DNA of 58,218 nucleotides from Bacteroidota bacterium. GTDB lineage: Bacteria > Bacteroidota > Ignavibacteria > Ignavibacteriales > Melioribacteraceae. Position numbers and translations under genes: made by a program. Each line of letters opens with the position of its first letter. The first letter of the stretch is position 1. The DNA lies in NCBI GenBank assembly GCA_021824635.1, contig JAKAKD010000035.1, positions 1 to 58,218 on the forward strand, given 5' to 3'. The notes under the pieces were generated by a model. It saw nothing but the letters and a program-made list of their open reading frames with translations. It was not told where the DNA came from and made no database searches. Below, piece after piece: positions 1 through 10,140 of the stretch.

Positions 1-2415
1 ACCGTCTGTATATGATTTTACTTTTTCATCAGCAAAAACGGCTTTCTTTACTTCAGACTCAATCATATCAACCGGCAAATCAATTTTCGATCTGACTTTT
101 CCGTTTATCTGAACAACAATCGTCATGTTATCAACCGAAAGAGCTTTTTCATCAACATCAAACCAGATTGGGTTCTGGAAAAGCGAATTTTCTTTGCCAA
201 GAAGTTTCCAGCATTCTTCGCCAAGATGTGGCGCAAGCGGCGAAATCATAACAGCAAATCTCTCTAAGACATAAGTCTGCAGATCTTTTCTGCATTCACT
301 TAAATTTTTCATCTCGTTGGAAAGCTCCATCAAAGCAGCAACTGCGGTATTGAATCTAAAGTTCTCAATTTCAATATCCGTCTTTTGAATTGACTGATTC
401 ACTTTTCTATAAATTGATTTTTCAACTTCGCTCAGTTCGGAAATTTCATATTTATCTTTCGCCGGAGATTCTTTTGCAGAATCCAGATGCGATTCAAACA
501 TTGTATAAGCTCTTTGCACAAAGCGGTCAACGCCTACAATTCCCTTATCGCTCCAATCTCCTCCAAGTTCATATGGACCCATAAACATAAGGTACATTCT
601 AAAAACATCCGCGCCGTAATTTTCAATAAATGAATGCGGGTCCACAACGTTGCCTCTGGACTTAGACATTTTTGCGCCTTGTGCAGTAATTGTTCCTTGA
701 TGTATAAGTTTTTGAAATGGTTCGTTACTGTTTACCATTCCAATATCTCTCAAAAATTTGTGAATGAAGCGCGCATAGAGTAAATGCATTACAGCATGTT
801 CTGCACCGCCGACATACATATCTACCGGAGTCCATTTATTTGCAAGATTGGAATCGAACATTGCACTGTTAAAATTTGGATTCATATAACGGAGATAATA
901 CCATGATGAATCAACAAACGTATCCATCGTATCAACGTCGCGTTTTGCCGGTGCGCCGCATTTTGGACAAGTAGTGTTTACAAAATCATTATTGCTTGCC
1001 AACGGAGAACCGCCATCGGGTTTGAAAGCAACTTCATAAGGAAGCACAACCGGGAGTTGATCTTCCGGAACAGGAAGTTCGCCGCATTTATCGCAATAGA
1101 TAACCGGTATTGGTGTTCCCCAATAACGTTGGCGCGAAATAAGCCAATCACGTAATCGGTAATTAATTTTTCTTTTACCAATTTTATTTGCTTCAAGATC
1201 ATCAGTAATTTTTTCGATTGCTAAGTCGGATTGTATTCCATTATATTTACTAGAATTGATCAACGTTCCGATTTCAGTATAAGCAGCCTTTAGTTCATTA
1301 TTGGCATCTGTTCCGGATTCAAGAATTACTTTGCGGATTGGCAGATTAAATTTCTTTGCAAATTCAAAATCGCGTTCATCATGCCCGGGTACAGCCATAA
1401 CACAGCCGGTTCCGTAAGTTGCAAGTGCGTAATCTGCAATCCAAATTGGAACGCGCTCGCCGTTGACAGGATTGACAGCATAAGCTCCGGTTGATATACC
1501 GGTTTTTTCTTTTACTGTAGATGTCCTTTCAATTTCACTGAACGATTTTACCGATTCAATATATTTATCAACACCATCTTTGAATGCCGGTTTTGTAATT
1601 CTCTGAACAAGATCTTTTTCAGGTGCAATAACAACGTAAGTTACTCCGAATAATGTATCCGGACGTGTAGTAAATACCGTAATTTTTTCTTCGTGTCCTT
1701 CAACGGCAAATTCTACTTCGGTGCCGACACTTTTTCCAATCCAATTTGTCTGCATCAATTTTGTTTTTTCCGGCCAGTCAATTTTATTAAGACCGTCCAG
1801 AAGTTCATCGGCATAATTTGTAATCTTGAAAAACCATTGTGTAAGATTTTTTTGAATGACAGTTGTGCCGCACCGTTCACATGTTCCGTCGTTTAATACC
1901 TGTTCGTTTGCTAACACAGTTTGATCTTTAGGGCACCAATTAACAGGCGCGTTTTTTCTGTAAGCTAAACCTTTTTTGTAAAGCTGAAGAAAGAGCCACT
2001 GGTTCCATTTATAATATTCCGGAACGCAAGTCATTAACTCCACATCCCAATCGTACATTCCGCCCATCTGCTTCATCATATCGCGGATATCCGCAATATT
2101 TTTCAACGTACTGTCTTTAGGATGAACTCCGGTTTTAATTGCATAATTTTCAGCAGGTAAACCAAAAGCGTCGTAGCCCATCGGTTCAAAAACATTATAG
2201 CCTTTCAGTTTTTTAAACCGCGCCCATGAATCCGTTGGTCCGTAATTATACCAATGTCCTATATGCATTTTTGCGGCGGATGGATAGATAAACATTACAA
2301 GGCAATAAATTTTTTCTCTGAGGTTTGCCAAATCAGTTTTGTGAACTTTCTTTTCTTCCCAAAACTTTTGCCAGTTGCTTTCAACTTCTTTAAAAGGATA
2401 TTTCATAATTCTCAT
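1..2415 (-). CDS. leuS: Leucyl-tRNA synthetase (3' end beyond the left edge)
   Basis: Charges tRNA-Leu with leucine in the cytoplasm. About 805 codons are visible; bacterial LeuRS is usually about 810-870 residues, so only the extreme C-terminus is missing. The class I signature is present as MHIGHW near residue 48, and the second signature as AKMSKSRGNV in the C-terminal third. A zinc-type cluster (CPKD...CERCG) follows the first catalytic half, and a connective editing region with TTRPDTLFG is recognisable, so both synthetic and editing activities should be intact. The start is either ATG 2415 or the in-frame ATG 2406, and neither has a clear Shine-Dalgarno. It is divergent from zwf, with about 150 bases between them. 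Confidence 0.95.
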   Translation of the reverse strand, partial: MRIMKYPFKEVESNWQKFWEEKKVHKTDLANLREKIYCLVMFIYPSAAKMHIGHWYNYGPTDSWARFKKLKGYNVFEPMGYDAFGLPAENYAIKTGVHPKDSTLKNIADIRDMMKQMGGMYDWDVELMTCVPEYYKWNQWLFLQLYKKGLAYRKNAPVNWCPKDQTVLANEQVLNDGTCERCGTTVIQKNLTQWFFKITNYADELLDGLNKIDWPEKTKLMQTNWIGKSVGTEVEFAVEGHEEKITVFTTRPDTLFGVTYVVIAPEKDLVQRITKPAFKDGVDKYIESVKSFSEIERTSTVKEKTGISTGAYAVNPVNGERVPIWIADYALATYGTGCVMAVPGHDERDFEFAKKFNLPIRKVILESGTDANNELKAAYTEIGTLINSSKYNGIQSDLAIEKITDDLEANKIGKRKINYRLRDWLISRQRYWGTPIPVIYCDKCGELPVPEDQLPVVLPYEVAFKPDGGSPLASNNDFVNTTCPKCGAPAKRDVDTMDTFVDSSWYYLRYMNPNFNSAMFDSNLANKWTPVDMYVGGAEHAVMHLLYARFIHKFLRDIGMVNSNEPFQKLIHQGTITAQGAKMSKSRGNVVDPHSFIENYGADVFRMYLMFMGPYELGGDWSDKGIVGVDRFVQRAYTMFESHLDSAKESPAKDKYEISELSEVEKSIYRKVNQSIQKTDIEIENFRFNTAVAALMELSNEMKNLSECRKDLQTYVLERFAVMISPLAPHLGEECWKLLGKENSLFQNPIWFDVDEKALSVDNMTIVVQINGKVRSKIDLPVDMIESEVKKAVFADEKVKSYTDG

Positions 2416-2533
2416 AGTATTTTTAAAAATGCATCGGAAATTATGGAAAATGGAGAGGGTTATCAAGGAAAGCACTGTAAATATGCCATTTAATATCAAT
2501 CATTGCGGAACTATTTGAGTCAATTATTCATTT

Positions 2534-2541
2534 TATATTTG
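2534..2541 (+). promoter_or_regulatory. Candidate -7 box (TATATTTG) of zwf
   Basis: TATATTTG fits the Bacteroidota-type TAnnTTTG element and lies 28 bases before the zwf ATG. A TTTG occurs at 2514-2517 but the 16-base gap is shorter than the usual 19-20, so only the downstream half is convincing. Confidence 0.35.
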
Positions 2542-2569
2542 TATTAACAATAAAAGCTCTGGTAACAAT

Positions 2570-4090
2570 ATGAATAAACCGTTAGACCATGTTTTTGTAA
2601 TATTCGGCGCTTCCGGGGATTTAACAAAAAGAAAATTGATGCCGGCTATTTATTCTTTATATGTGCAAAATCTTTTGCCGGATAAATTCGCTCTTCTTGG
2701 AACTTCACGCAGTAAGTTCAATGATGAAGAATTCCGCACTAAAATGAAAAAATCACTCGTTGAGTTTAAGGAGATTGATGATCTATCCAAAGCAGATGAA
2801 TTCTTAAAAAAAATATTTTACCTGCAGTTGGATTCCGAAGACAGCAGCACATATTTAAATTTATCGAATAAATTAAATTCATTAAGAGCCGACAATGATA
2901 TTGGCGGGAATACAATTTACTATTTATCCACACCTCCGAATCTCTATCCTATAATTCCAAAAAATTTAGCAGCTAACAACTTGAACAAAGAAGATGACGG
3001 TTGGAAAAGATTAATCATAGAAAAACCATTCGGATACGATTTTGATTCTGCCGAGAAATTAAAAAACGGATTGCTGCTGGATTGGACAGAAGAACAAATT
3101 TTTAGAATTGATCATTATCTTGGAAAAGAAACCGTACAAAATCTTTTAGTAACAAGATTCTCTAACGGAATTTTTGAACCTCTCTGGAATAGAAATTTTA
3201 TTCATCATGTTGAAATTACATCCGCCGAAAGCATAGGAGTTGAAGAGAGAGGCGGTTATTATGATTCATCCGGCGCTTTGCGCGATATGGTGCAAAATCA
3301 TTTATTGCAAATTGTTGGATTAGTTGCAATGGAACCCCCTTCATCTCTGGATTCATCTTCAATCCGAAATGAAATTTTGAAAGTGTTCCAATCATTTAGA
3401 CCAATTAAAAGCGAAGACGTAAATCATGTTGCAATTAGAGGGCAATATCTTGAATCGAAAATAAAAGGCGAACAAGTAAATGGTTATAGAAAAGAAAATG
3501 GAGTTGATCCTAATTCCACAACCGAGACTTACGCTGCAATAAAATTTTATATTGATAATTGGCGCTGGGGCGGAATTCCATTTTATATCAGAACAGGGAA
3601 AAGATTACCAACACGCGTTTCCGAAATTGTAATTCATTTTAATCCGACACCTCATTTTCTTTTCAACAAAGACGGTTCCACAAATCCATGTAATCAATTG
3701 GTTTTGCGTATTCAGCCGGACGAAGGAATTCTTTTAAAATTCGGCATGAAAATTCCCGGCGCAGGTTTCGATGTTCAAAACGTTAATATGGATTTTCATT
3801 ATTCTGATTTATCGTCACAAAGAATTCCATCAGCGTATGAACGTCTTTTGTATGATTCGATGAGAGGCGACTCAACTTTATTTGCGCGTAGCGAAGAGGT
3901 AATGGCTGCATGGAAATTTTTAATGCCGGTCATTGATGCATGGGAAAATGATAAGACCATTCCTCTGTATGGTTATCCATCCGGTACATGGGGACCGGAA
4001 AACGCTGATGATTTGATCGAAGGAGAAAGTATGACATGGCGTTATCCTTGTAAAAATTTAGCTGACGACGGGATTTATTGTGAACTCTAA
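2570..4090 (+). CDS. zwf: Glucose-6-phosphate 1-dehydrogenase
   Basis: Oxidises glucose-6-phosphate to 6-phosphogluconolactone with NAD(P)+, the first step of the oxidative pentose phosphate pathway in the cytoplasm. The N-terminus has the dinucleotide-binding motif FGASGDLTKRK (residues 12-22). The catalytic signature RIDHYLGKE lies near residue 178, with the histidine and lysine conserved. At 506 residues it is close to the usual 490-510. It starts at an ATG about 28 bases after a candidate promoter box. Its 3' end overlaps the next gene, pgl, by 11 bases, so the two consecutive enzymes of the pathway are probably translationally coupled. Confidence 0.97.
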   Translation: MNKPLDHVFVIFGASGDLTKRKLMPAIYSLYVQNLLPDKFALLGTSRSKFNDEEFRTKMKKSLVEFKEIDDLSKADEFLKKIFYLQLDSEDSSTYLNLSNKLNSLRADNDIGGNTIYYLSTPPNLYPIIPKNLAANNLNKEDDGWKRLIIEKPFGYDFDSAEKLKNGLLLDWTEEQIFRIDHYLGKETVQNLLVTRFSNGIFEPLWNRNFIHHVEITSAESIGVEERGGYYDSSGALRDMVQNHLLQIVGLVAMEPPSSLDSSSIRNEILKVFQSFRPIKSEDVNHVAIRGQYLESKIKGEQVNGYRKENGVDPNSTTETYAAIKFYIDNWRWGGIPFYIRTGKRLPTRVSEIVIHFNPTPHFLFNKDGSTNPCNQLVLRIQPDEGILLKFGMKIPGAGFDVQNVNMDFHYSDLSSQRIPSAYERLLYDSMRGDSTLFARSEEVMAAWKFLMPVIDAWENDKTIPLYGYPSGTWGPENADDLIEGESMTWRYPCKNLADDGIYCEL

Positions 4091-4805
4091 AATCGTTATA
4101 TCAAAAAACATTGAAGAACTTTCGGAACAATTCGCGCAGATATTATTAGCCGGCGTGAATAAAAGCGAGCATAGTTTTAATTTAGCACTATCCGGCGGCT
4201 CAACGCCCAAAATGATTTACAAATTTTTGGCAGACAATTATAAATCCAAAATTGATTGGCATAAAATAAAATTCTTCTGGGGAGACGAAAGATTGGTTCC
4301 GCCAAATCACCACGACAGCAATTATAGATTAGCAAAAGAAAATCTTTTTTATAAAATAAACACCGCACCGGAGAACATATTCCGCATTCATTGCGAGCTT
4401 GATCCGGAAGAAGAAGCTAACCGGTACGCTTCCATCATAGAAGAAAATGTAAAATCGGAAAACAATTACCCGCAATTTGATTTACTTATTTTAGGTTTAG
4501 GTGAAGACGGGCATACTGCTTCCATTTTTCCGGATTCGCTAAACTTGTTTGAAGAAAAAAAGATTTGTGCTGTTACAGAACATCCCGGTACTCATCAGAA
4601 AAGAATTACGTTAACAGGAACCGTTATTAACAACGCAAAACAAGTAGTATTTCTTGTAACAGGGGAAAGTAAAAGTAAAATTGTTGATTTAATTCTCAAC
4701 AAAAAAAGTGGTTATGAACAATTGCCTGCATCCTTAGTTAATCCCACTTATGGCGAATTGATCTGGATGCTGGATAATTATTCCGCCGGTTTAATCAAAC
4801 AATAA
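4080..4805 (+). CDS. pgl: 6-phosphogluconolactonase
   Basis: Hydrolyses 6-phosphogluconolactone, the product of the zwf enzyme encoded just upstream. The 241-residue protein has the two conserved glucosamine-6-phosphate-isomerase-like segments of the DevB/SOL family: SGGSTPK near residue 38 and GLGEDGHTASIFP near residue 139, the latter carrying the catalytic-region histidine. The start codon is GTG at 4080, inside the last codons of zwf, which suggests coupling. No 6-phosphogluconate dehydrogenase follows, so the third step must be encoded elsewhere. Confidence 0.95.
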   Translation: MNSKIVISKNIEELSEQFAQILLAGVNKSEHSFNLALSGGSTPKMIYKFLADNYKSKIDWHKIKFFWGDERLVPPNHHDSNYRLAKENLFYKINTAPENIFRIHCELDPEEEANRYASIIEENVKSENNYPQFDLLILGLGEDGHTASIFPDSLNLFEEKKICAVTEHPGTHQKRITLTGTVINNAKQVVFLVTGESKSKIVDLILNKKSGYEQLPASLVNPTYGELIWMLDNYSAGLIKQ

Positions 4806-4883
4806 ACCGGCAGGGTTGATGAGTTTCATTTACCTTACGCTTTTTATAATTTGCATACAAAATAATAATTAACCGAGGCAGCA

Positions 4884-6917
4884 ATGAAGTACTTCGTTCG
4901 TTTAATAATTTTAGTTCTCGCACTAACATCTATCAGCGCACAACAAAAACGCGCAATGACTGTTGAAGATATGTGGAATATGAAACGCGTCGGCAGTTTC
5001 GATATTTCTCCCGATGGAAAAACTATTGCGTTTGCCGCAACTTCTTATAACATGGGAACAAACAAATCTAATTCAGATATATGGTTAATCGACGCTGACG
5101 GGAAAAATATCCGTGCTTTCAAAAATTCTGAAGTGAGCGAAAACTCTCCAAAATTTTCACCGGATGGGGAAAAGATTGCATACTCAAAAAAAGGTCAAAT
5201 CTGGATCAGCAACATAGATGGCTCGGATGATCAGCAATTGACAGATCTCTATACGGGCGCCTCCGGAATGGTTTGGTCCAATGACGGAAAGAAAATTTTA
5301 TTCGTTTCGGATGTATACCCGGATTGTGCAACACAAGACTGCAATAAACAAAAAGACGAAGCCGCAGAAAAAAATCCGGTTAAGGCAAAAATAATTACCG
5401 AATTGATGTACAGAAATTTCGATCACTGGCGCGGGGAAAAACGAAGTCACTTATTCTTATTTGATCTTGCTAACAAAGAATATGTTGATTTAACATTCGG
5501 CAGCACATTTGAAGTTCCTCCGGTCGATCTCGGGTCAGATAATGATTACTCATTCTCGCCGGATGGAAAAGAAGTAGCTTTCACAATGAACACCGATAAA
5601 GTCGTAGCAACAAGCACGAACAATGATATCTTTGTAATCAAACTTGACGAAGTAAAAAAGAATGCCCCTACACCTTATAAATTAATTTCAAAAAGTAAAG
5701 GAAGCGATTCTCAGCCTGTTTATTCGCCAGATGGAAAATTTATAGCGTTCACATCAATGGCTCGTGCGGGTTTTGAAGCCGATAAAAAATCAATTGTACT
5801 TTATAACCGCGCTACCGGCGTATTAAAAAATCTTACGGAAAAAATTGATTTGACTGCCGGACAAATTATTTGGTCGCCGGACTCAAAATATATTTTCTTT
5901 GATGCACCGAACGAAGTTTACAACTCGATCTACAAAATAAATGTTGTGACCGGGAAAAATGAAATCATTGTTAAAGAAAACGGAAATTCAACTTTAGCAA
6001 TTTCACCGGATGGACAGACTTTATTTTTCAAGAAACAAAAATCAACTATGCCGTATGAGATATTCTCGGTTAACGCAAACGGCGGAGAAGCGAAACAACT
6101 GACTTTCGTTAATAAAGATTTGCTTTCGCAATTAGAGATGAATCCAATAGAAACTTTTTGGAGCCATGGTGCTAAAGGGGCAAAGGTTCAATCTATTTTA
6201 GTCAAACCTCCATTCTTCGATCCAAACAAAAAATATCCTCTTATATTTTTAATTCATGGTGGACCGCAAGGTCATTGGCTTGATGATTTCCACTTCAGAT
6301 GGAACACACAATTGTTTGCATCAAAAGGTTATGTTGTTGTTGCACCAAATCCTCGCGGTAGTCAAGGTTACGGACAAAAATTCTGCGATGAAATCTCGCG
6401 CGATTGGGGTGGTAAAGTTTATACTGATCTAATGAACGCGTGCGACTATGCAATCAAAAATTACAAGTTCATTGATCCGAAAAATACTTTTGCAGCCGGT
6501 GCTTCTTACGGCGGTTATATGATCAACTGGTTGGAGGGTCATACTTCGAGATTCAATGCGGTTGTTAGTCATGATGGTGTTTTCGATTTGGAAAGCATGA
6601 CCGGATCTACAGAAGAATTATGGTTCCCTCTGTGGGAATACGGCGGTCCTTATTGGAAAAACAGAACCGATTATGAAAAATTTTCTCCGAACCGTTTTAT
6701 AAAGAATTTCAAAACTCCAATGCTTATTGTCCATGGCGGGCATGATTATCGTGTGCCGGAAGGTCAAGCAATGGAATTATTCACGGCGCTGCAGCTTATG
6801 AATGTTGAAAGTAAATTTTTGTATTTTCCGGATGAAACACACTTTGTTCAAAAAGCTCAGAACGCGCGTTTATGGTGGAATGCAGTTTTTGATTGGTTCA
6901 ATCAACATAAAAAATAA
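4884..6917 (+). CDS. Secreted S9-family (prolyl oligopeptidase-like) serine peptidase
   Basis: An exported peptidase of the dipeptidyl/acylaminoacyl-peptidase branch of family S9, likely removing or releasing dipeptides from oligopeptides in the periplasm. A signal peptide with a hydrophobic run ends at SAQ near residue 20. Residues about 30-400 form a beta-propeller with repeated SPDGK (PD40) motifs. The C-terminal alpha/beta-hydrolase has the nucleophile in GASYGG near residue 540, the acid in GGHDYRVPEG near 620 and the histidine in DETHFV near 651. At 677 residues it has typical length. A TATAAT hexamer at 4845-4850 may be its promoter. With the S46 and M3 enzymes below it suggests a peptide-degrading lifestyle. 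Confidence 0.93.
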   Translation: MKYFVRLIILVLALTSISAQQKRAMTVEDMWNMKRVGSFDISPDGKTIAFAATSYNMGTNKSNSDIWLIDADGKNIRAFKNSEVSENSPKFSPDGEKIAYSKKGQIWISNIDGSDDQQLTDLYTGASGMVWSNDGKKILFVSDVYPDCATQDCNKQKDEAAEKNPVKAKIITELMYRNFDHWRGEKRSHLFLFDLANKEYVDLTFGSTFEVPPVDLGSDNDYSFSPDGKEVAFTMNTDKVVATSTNNDIFVIKLDEVKKNAPTPYKLISKSKGSDSQPVYSPDGKFIAFTSMARAGFEADKKSIVLYNRATGVLKNLTEKIDLTAGQIIWSPDSKYIFFDAPNEVYNSIYKINVVTGKNEIIVKENGNSTLAISPDGQTLFFKKQKSTMPYEIFSVNANGGEAKQLTFVNKDLLSQLEMNPIETFWSHGAKGAKVQSILVKPPFFDPNKKYPLIFLIHGGPQGHWLDDFHFRWNTQLFASKGYVVVAPNPRGSQGYGQKFCDEISRDWGGKVYTDLMNACDYAIKNYKFIDPKNTFAAGASYGGYMINWLEGHTSRFNAVVSHDGVFDLESMTGSTEELWFPLWEYGGPYWKNRTDYEKFSPNRFIKNFKTPMLIVHGGHDYRVPEGQAMELFTALQLMNVESKFLYFPDETHFVQKAQNARLWWNAVFDWFNQHKK

Positions 6918-6929
6918 TTTGGGATAAAA

Positions 6930-7289
6930 ATGGATTACGACGATAAAGATTTTTGGGATTCTCCGGTTTTAAAAGAAAAACAGTTCGAGACCAAAGAAGA
7001 AGTTGAACGCGGTACTGAATATGTTGAAGAGCGCCTCTGGAATAAAGTTGAACGCGAAGGTAAAAAAATCCGCTTTGCAAAAGATGTGAAAGCTTTGTAC
7101 CGGTATTTGAAAGACAAATATGTTCCTTGGTACCGTAAATCAATTGTGGTTGCGGCGCTTATATATTTTATCAGTCCAATTGATGCAATTCCGGATTTTA
7201 CTCCGTTCTTCGGATTTCTTGATGATCTCGGAGTCATTGTAGCGGCAATCAAATATTTAGGAAGTGAGATTGTTCCATACTATGATTAA
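6930..7289 (+). CDS. YkvA family protein (DUF1232)
   Basis: A 119-residue protein with a charged N-terminal half (about residues 1-65) and a C-terminal DUF1232 segment. The latter carries the family signature of a membrane-type helix with YFISPIDAIPD, followed by GFLDDLGV. The biochemical role of the family is unknown; it is usually a small membrane-associated protein. The start ATG is only 12 bases after the stop of the S9 peptidase, so the two are probably cotranscribed, although nothing links their functions. Confidence 0.85.
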   Translation: MDYDDKDFWDSPVLKEKQFETKEEVERGTEYVEERLWNKVEREGKKIRFAKDVKALYRYLKDKYVPWYRKSIVVAALIYFISPIDAIPDFTPFFGFLDDLGVIVAAIKYLGSEIVPYYD

Positions 7290-7296
7290 TTAATTG

Positions 7297-7342
7297 ATAA
7301 TTGCGAATTGAGAATTATTTTCCATTATCAATTCGCAATTAT
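7297..7342. repeat. AT-rich inverted repeat between ykvA and the lipocalin gene
   Basis: ATAATTGCGAATTGA at 7297-7311 is exactly inverted at 7328-7342 across a 16-base loop. The flanking text repeats the AATTGAGAATTA theme again, so it looks like a multi-unit repeat rather than a plain terminator. A related AATTCTCAATTCTCAATTA run occurs at 22243-22261. Confidence 0.7.
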
Positions 7343-7369
7343 TAATTCTCAATTACTTTGAAAGGTTTT

Positions 7370-7921
7370 ATGAATTATAAATCAGTTTATATAAAAATAT
7401 TTTACTTTGGAATACTAATGAGTTTATTCGGCTGCGGATCATCTAACTACGCCCCTCTTGATGTTGTTGATAAAGTTGATGTAAACCGCTATATAGGTAA
7501 ATGGTATGAGATTGCAATGTTGCCTAATAGTTTCCAAAAAGGATGCAATTGCACCACCGCTGAATACAGCATAATTGATGCTGAGACAATCCGTGTTATT
7601 AACTCTTGCAGAAAAGACAGTACTACCGGCGAACTTGATCAGGTAAACGGAAAAGCATTTATTGTTGAAGGTTCGAACAACGCAAAACTACGTGTACAAT
7701 TCTTTTGGCCTTTTCGCGGCGATTACTGGATTATTGATCTCGACAAAGATAATTATCAGTACGCTGTAGTTGGTGCGCCAAGCAGAAAATATTTGTGGAT
7801 TCTTTCCCGAACACCTAAGATGGATGAACAACTTTTCAATTCACTTGTTGATAAATGTAAATCAAAAGGATTTGATGTAAACAAACTAGTAAAAACGAAT
7901 CAAGATTCTTCTCATCTGTAA
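7370..7921 (+). CDS. Lipocalin-family outer-membrane lipoprotein (Blc-like)
   Basis: Predicted lipoprotein that binds small hydrophobic ligands or lipids at the outer membrane, as bacterial lipocalin Blc does. The N-terminal signal ends in a lipobox LFGC, so the mature protein starts at a cysteine near residue 21. The lipocalin signature YIGKWYEIAMLP follows near residue 40, and the third conserved region (LWILSRTP) lies toward the C-terminus. The ATG at 7370 is preferred over an upstream in-frame TTG at 7358 because AAAGG precedes it and it gives a compact lipoprotein signal. The length of about 183 residues is normal for bacterial lipocalins. Confidence 0.88.
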   Translation: MNYKSVYIKIFYFGILMSLFGCGSSNYAPLDVVDKVDVNRYIGKWYEIAMLPNSFQKGCNCTTAEYSIIDAETIRVINSCRKDSTTGELDQVNGKAFIVEGSNNAKLRVQFFWPFRGDYWIIDLDKDNYQYAVVGAPSRKYLWILSRTPKMDEQLFNSLVDKCKSKGFDVNKLVKTNQDSSHL

Positions 7922-7936
7922 ATTTCAAAAACTTTT

Positions 7937-9472
7937 TTATTCCTTAAAATTGAGAGAATAAATATCCAGCCTCCTGTCTTGCCAATTTAAAACACTGCCC
8001 GATTGTTTATGCTTTTTGAGAAGTTCTATATCAACATCATCAATAATCACCATTTCAATATTAGGAGTTGCCTCGGCTTGTATAGCATCCCGTGCAAACG
8101 GAATGTCCGATGGAGTGAATATTGCCGATTGAGCATAATTAATATCAAGATTTTCTACAAACGGTAAATTGCCCACCGAGCCAGTGATGATAGTATAAAC
8201 ATGGTTTTCAATGCACCTTGCCTGTGCGCAGTAGCGAACCCGTAAATAAGCATAACGTTCATCGGTACAGAAAGGAACAAAGATTAATTGAGTTCCTTTT
8301 TCAACAGCAATACGGGAGAGTTCAGGAAATTCAATATCATAACAAATTAGTATAGAAATTTTTCCTCTGTCGGTATCAAATACTTCTACTTTATTGCCCG
8401 GTTCAATTCCCCACCATTTTTTTTCATTCGGAGTTATGTGCAGTTTATATTGTTTATCTATCTTTCCGCTTCGATGAAATAGATATGAAATATTATAAAG
8501 ATGATCATTCTCAATCGTAAAATGCGAGCCGCCTATAATGTTAATATTATACTTAATTGCCAGATTGGAAAAAGCATTAAGGTATTCCGGTGTAAATTGA
8601 GAAAGTCTTCTTACAGCTAAGCCCGGGCGTTCAGCGGGAAGAAATGATAAAAGTTGTGTGGTAAATATTTCGGGAAAAAGAATAAAATCACATTTATAGT
8701 CTGATGCCACATCAATAAAGTATTCGCATTGTTTAATGAACTCCTCAAAATTCTCTATTGATCTCATCTGATATTGTACTGCACAAATTCTTACCGGATG
8801 AGTAGGAATAAAAATACGGGAAGTATCCGGCTTATAATCTAAATTCGTCCATTCCAAAAAAGTTGCATATCCTTTTGAATCCTCGTCTGATGTTAAATAA
8901 TTAGGAATCAATCTCTTGAGAACAAATCCGTTTGAAATTTGAGTAGTAAGCACCGGATCAAATAAAGTTTTGCCCATAACTTTTTCAACATATTCTCTGG
9001 CGCTCATTTTTTCCGCAAATTTACCATAACCGGGAATTCTTCCACCGATAATTATTCTCATTAAATTTTTTCTTACACATAATTCCTTTCTTGCATCATA
9101 AAGACGGCGTGCTAGTTTTAATCCTCTAAATTCAGGATCTACCATTATTTCAATTCCGTAAAGAGTATTACCTTTAAAAGTGTGATTTTTTATATATCCG
9201 TTGTCTGCAATTTCTTTCCAGCTATGCCACTCCGAGTACAAAGTAAAATCGAGAATTAAACTGCTTGAGGAAGCTACAAGTTTTTTATTGTAGATAATCC
9301 CAATTTGTCCTTCCGGGAAAATTGAAATTTGACTTTCGAACTGCTCTTTAGTCCACGTTGCCATTCCCGGAAAACACTTTTCCTGAAGCTTAATAACATC
9401 CGGATAATCCGCTTGTTGGAGCGGGCGGACTTTAATTCTATTAGGCGAAATGATTCGATTCCCTTTCTCCAT
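7937..9472 (-). CDS. GNAT acetyltransferase fused to a carbon-nitrogen hydrolase
   Basis: A two-domain cytoplasmic enzyme of the YhcX-like type. Residues about 10-215 form a GNAT N-acetyltransferase domain ([19 protein letters not shown] is the acetyl-CoA-binding stretch). Residues about 225-505 form a nitrilase-superfamily amidohydrolase with a complete catalytic triad: Glu in FPEIF, Lys in YKLHITP and Cys in [11 protein letters not shown]. Known members of this 510-residue fusion have no firmly assigned substrate, so none is given here. The start ATG 9472 is preceded by GGAG at good spacing. It converges with the lipocalin gene, leaving only 15 bases between stops. Confidence 0.92.
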   Translation of the reverse strand: MEKGNRIISPNRIKVRPLQQADYPDVIKLQEKCFPGMATWTKEQFESQISIFPEGQIGIIYNKKLVASSSSLILDFTLYSEWHSWKEIADNGYIKNHTFKGNTLYGIEIMVDPEFRGLKLARRLYDARKELCVRKNLMRIIIGGRIPGYGKFAEKMSAREYVEKVMGKTLFDPVLTTQISNGFVLKRLIPNYLTSDEDSKGYATFLEWTNLDYKPDTSRIFIPTHPVRICAVQYQMRSIENFEEFIKQCEYFIDVASDYKCDFILFPEIFTTQLLSFLPAERPGLAVRRLSQFTPEYLNAFSNLAIKYNINIIGGSHFTIENDHLYNISYLFHRSGKIDKQYKLHITPNEKKWWGIEPGNKVEVFDTDRGKISILICYDIEFPELSRIAVEKGTQLIFVPFCTDERYAYLRVRYCAQARCIENHVYTIITGSVGNLPFVENLDINYAQSAIFTPSDIPFARDAIQAEATPNIEMVIIDDVDIELLKKHKQSGSVLNWQDRRLDIYSLNFKE

Positions 9473-9574
9473 ATTGTTCTCCTTTATTATATCTCAATAA
9501 AAGTAGAATGTATTGATTTAACTTTTGTAAAGTAGTGAAGTATGAACTATAATTCAATTTATCTTACAATGGAG

Positions 9575-9582
9575 TATATTTG
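9575..9582 (+). promoter_or_regulatory. Candidate -7 box (TATATTTG) of the Nudix gene
   Basis: TATATTTG lies 20 bases before the Nudix ATG and is identical to the box upstream of zwf. No matching TTG is found at the expected upstream distance. Confidence 0.3.
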
Positions 9583-9602
9583 TAACAAAAAAAGGTCTAG
9601 AA

Positions 9603-10139
9603 ATGAATTTCACTGTAAGCAAAACCAATATAGTTTTTCAAGGAAAAGTTTTTGACGTAAAAGTTGATGAGATAGAATATAACGGAAGCGGAAATAAAAG
9701 TTTTAGGCAGGTGGCTTTACATCCTGGCGGCGCTGTTGTACTTCCACTGAAGAGTGACGGAAGAATTATTTTAGTATCTCAATACCGATATCCACATAAC
9801 GAAGTGCTGCTTGAACTTCCGGCTGGTAAACTTGAAAAAGGAGAAGACCCGCTAAATTGTGCCACAAGAGAACTTACCGAAGAGACCGGATATTCATCTA
9901 AAAAAGTCTCCAAGCTTGGAAAAATTTATACGACTCCAGGATTCTGTGATGAGATTCTTCATATTTACCTCGCAGAAGATTTAATCCCCGGAGATCATGC
10001 AAGAGAAGAAGGCGAAGAAGGAATGGAAGTTGTTGAATTAACTCTTGAAGAAGCTGAAGAAAAAATACGGAACGGAAAAATTGTTGACGCAAAGACAATT
10101 TGCGGAATCTCCATGTACAAACTCGGTTCTAGATTCTAG
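9603..10139 (+). CDS. Nudix hydrolase, ADP-ribose pyrophosphatase-like
   Basis: Hydrolyses a nucleoside diphosphate linked to another moiety, most likely ADP-ribose or ADP-sugars, to AMP plus a sugar phosphate. The complete Nudix box lies at about residues 75-97, with GKLEKGEDP followed by RELTEETGY, giving all the metal-binding glutamates. The protein is 178 residues, typical for NudF-like enzymes. Its last codons (SRF and the TAG stop) lie in a TCTAGATTC repeat that begins the inverted-repeat flank of the next gene, so the extreme C-terminus may have been rewritten by that element. Confidence 0.92.
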   Translation: MNFTVSKTNIVFQGKVFDVKVDEIEYNGSGNKSFRQVALHPGGAVVLPLKSDGRIILVSQYRYPHNEVLLELPAGKLEKGEDPLNCATRELTEETGYSSKKVSKLGKIYTTPGFCDEILHIYLAEDLIPGDHAREEGEEGMEVVELTLEEAEEKIRNGKIVDAKTICGISMYKLGSRF

Positions 10140-10140
10140 A

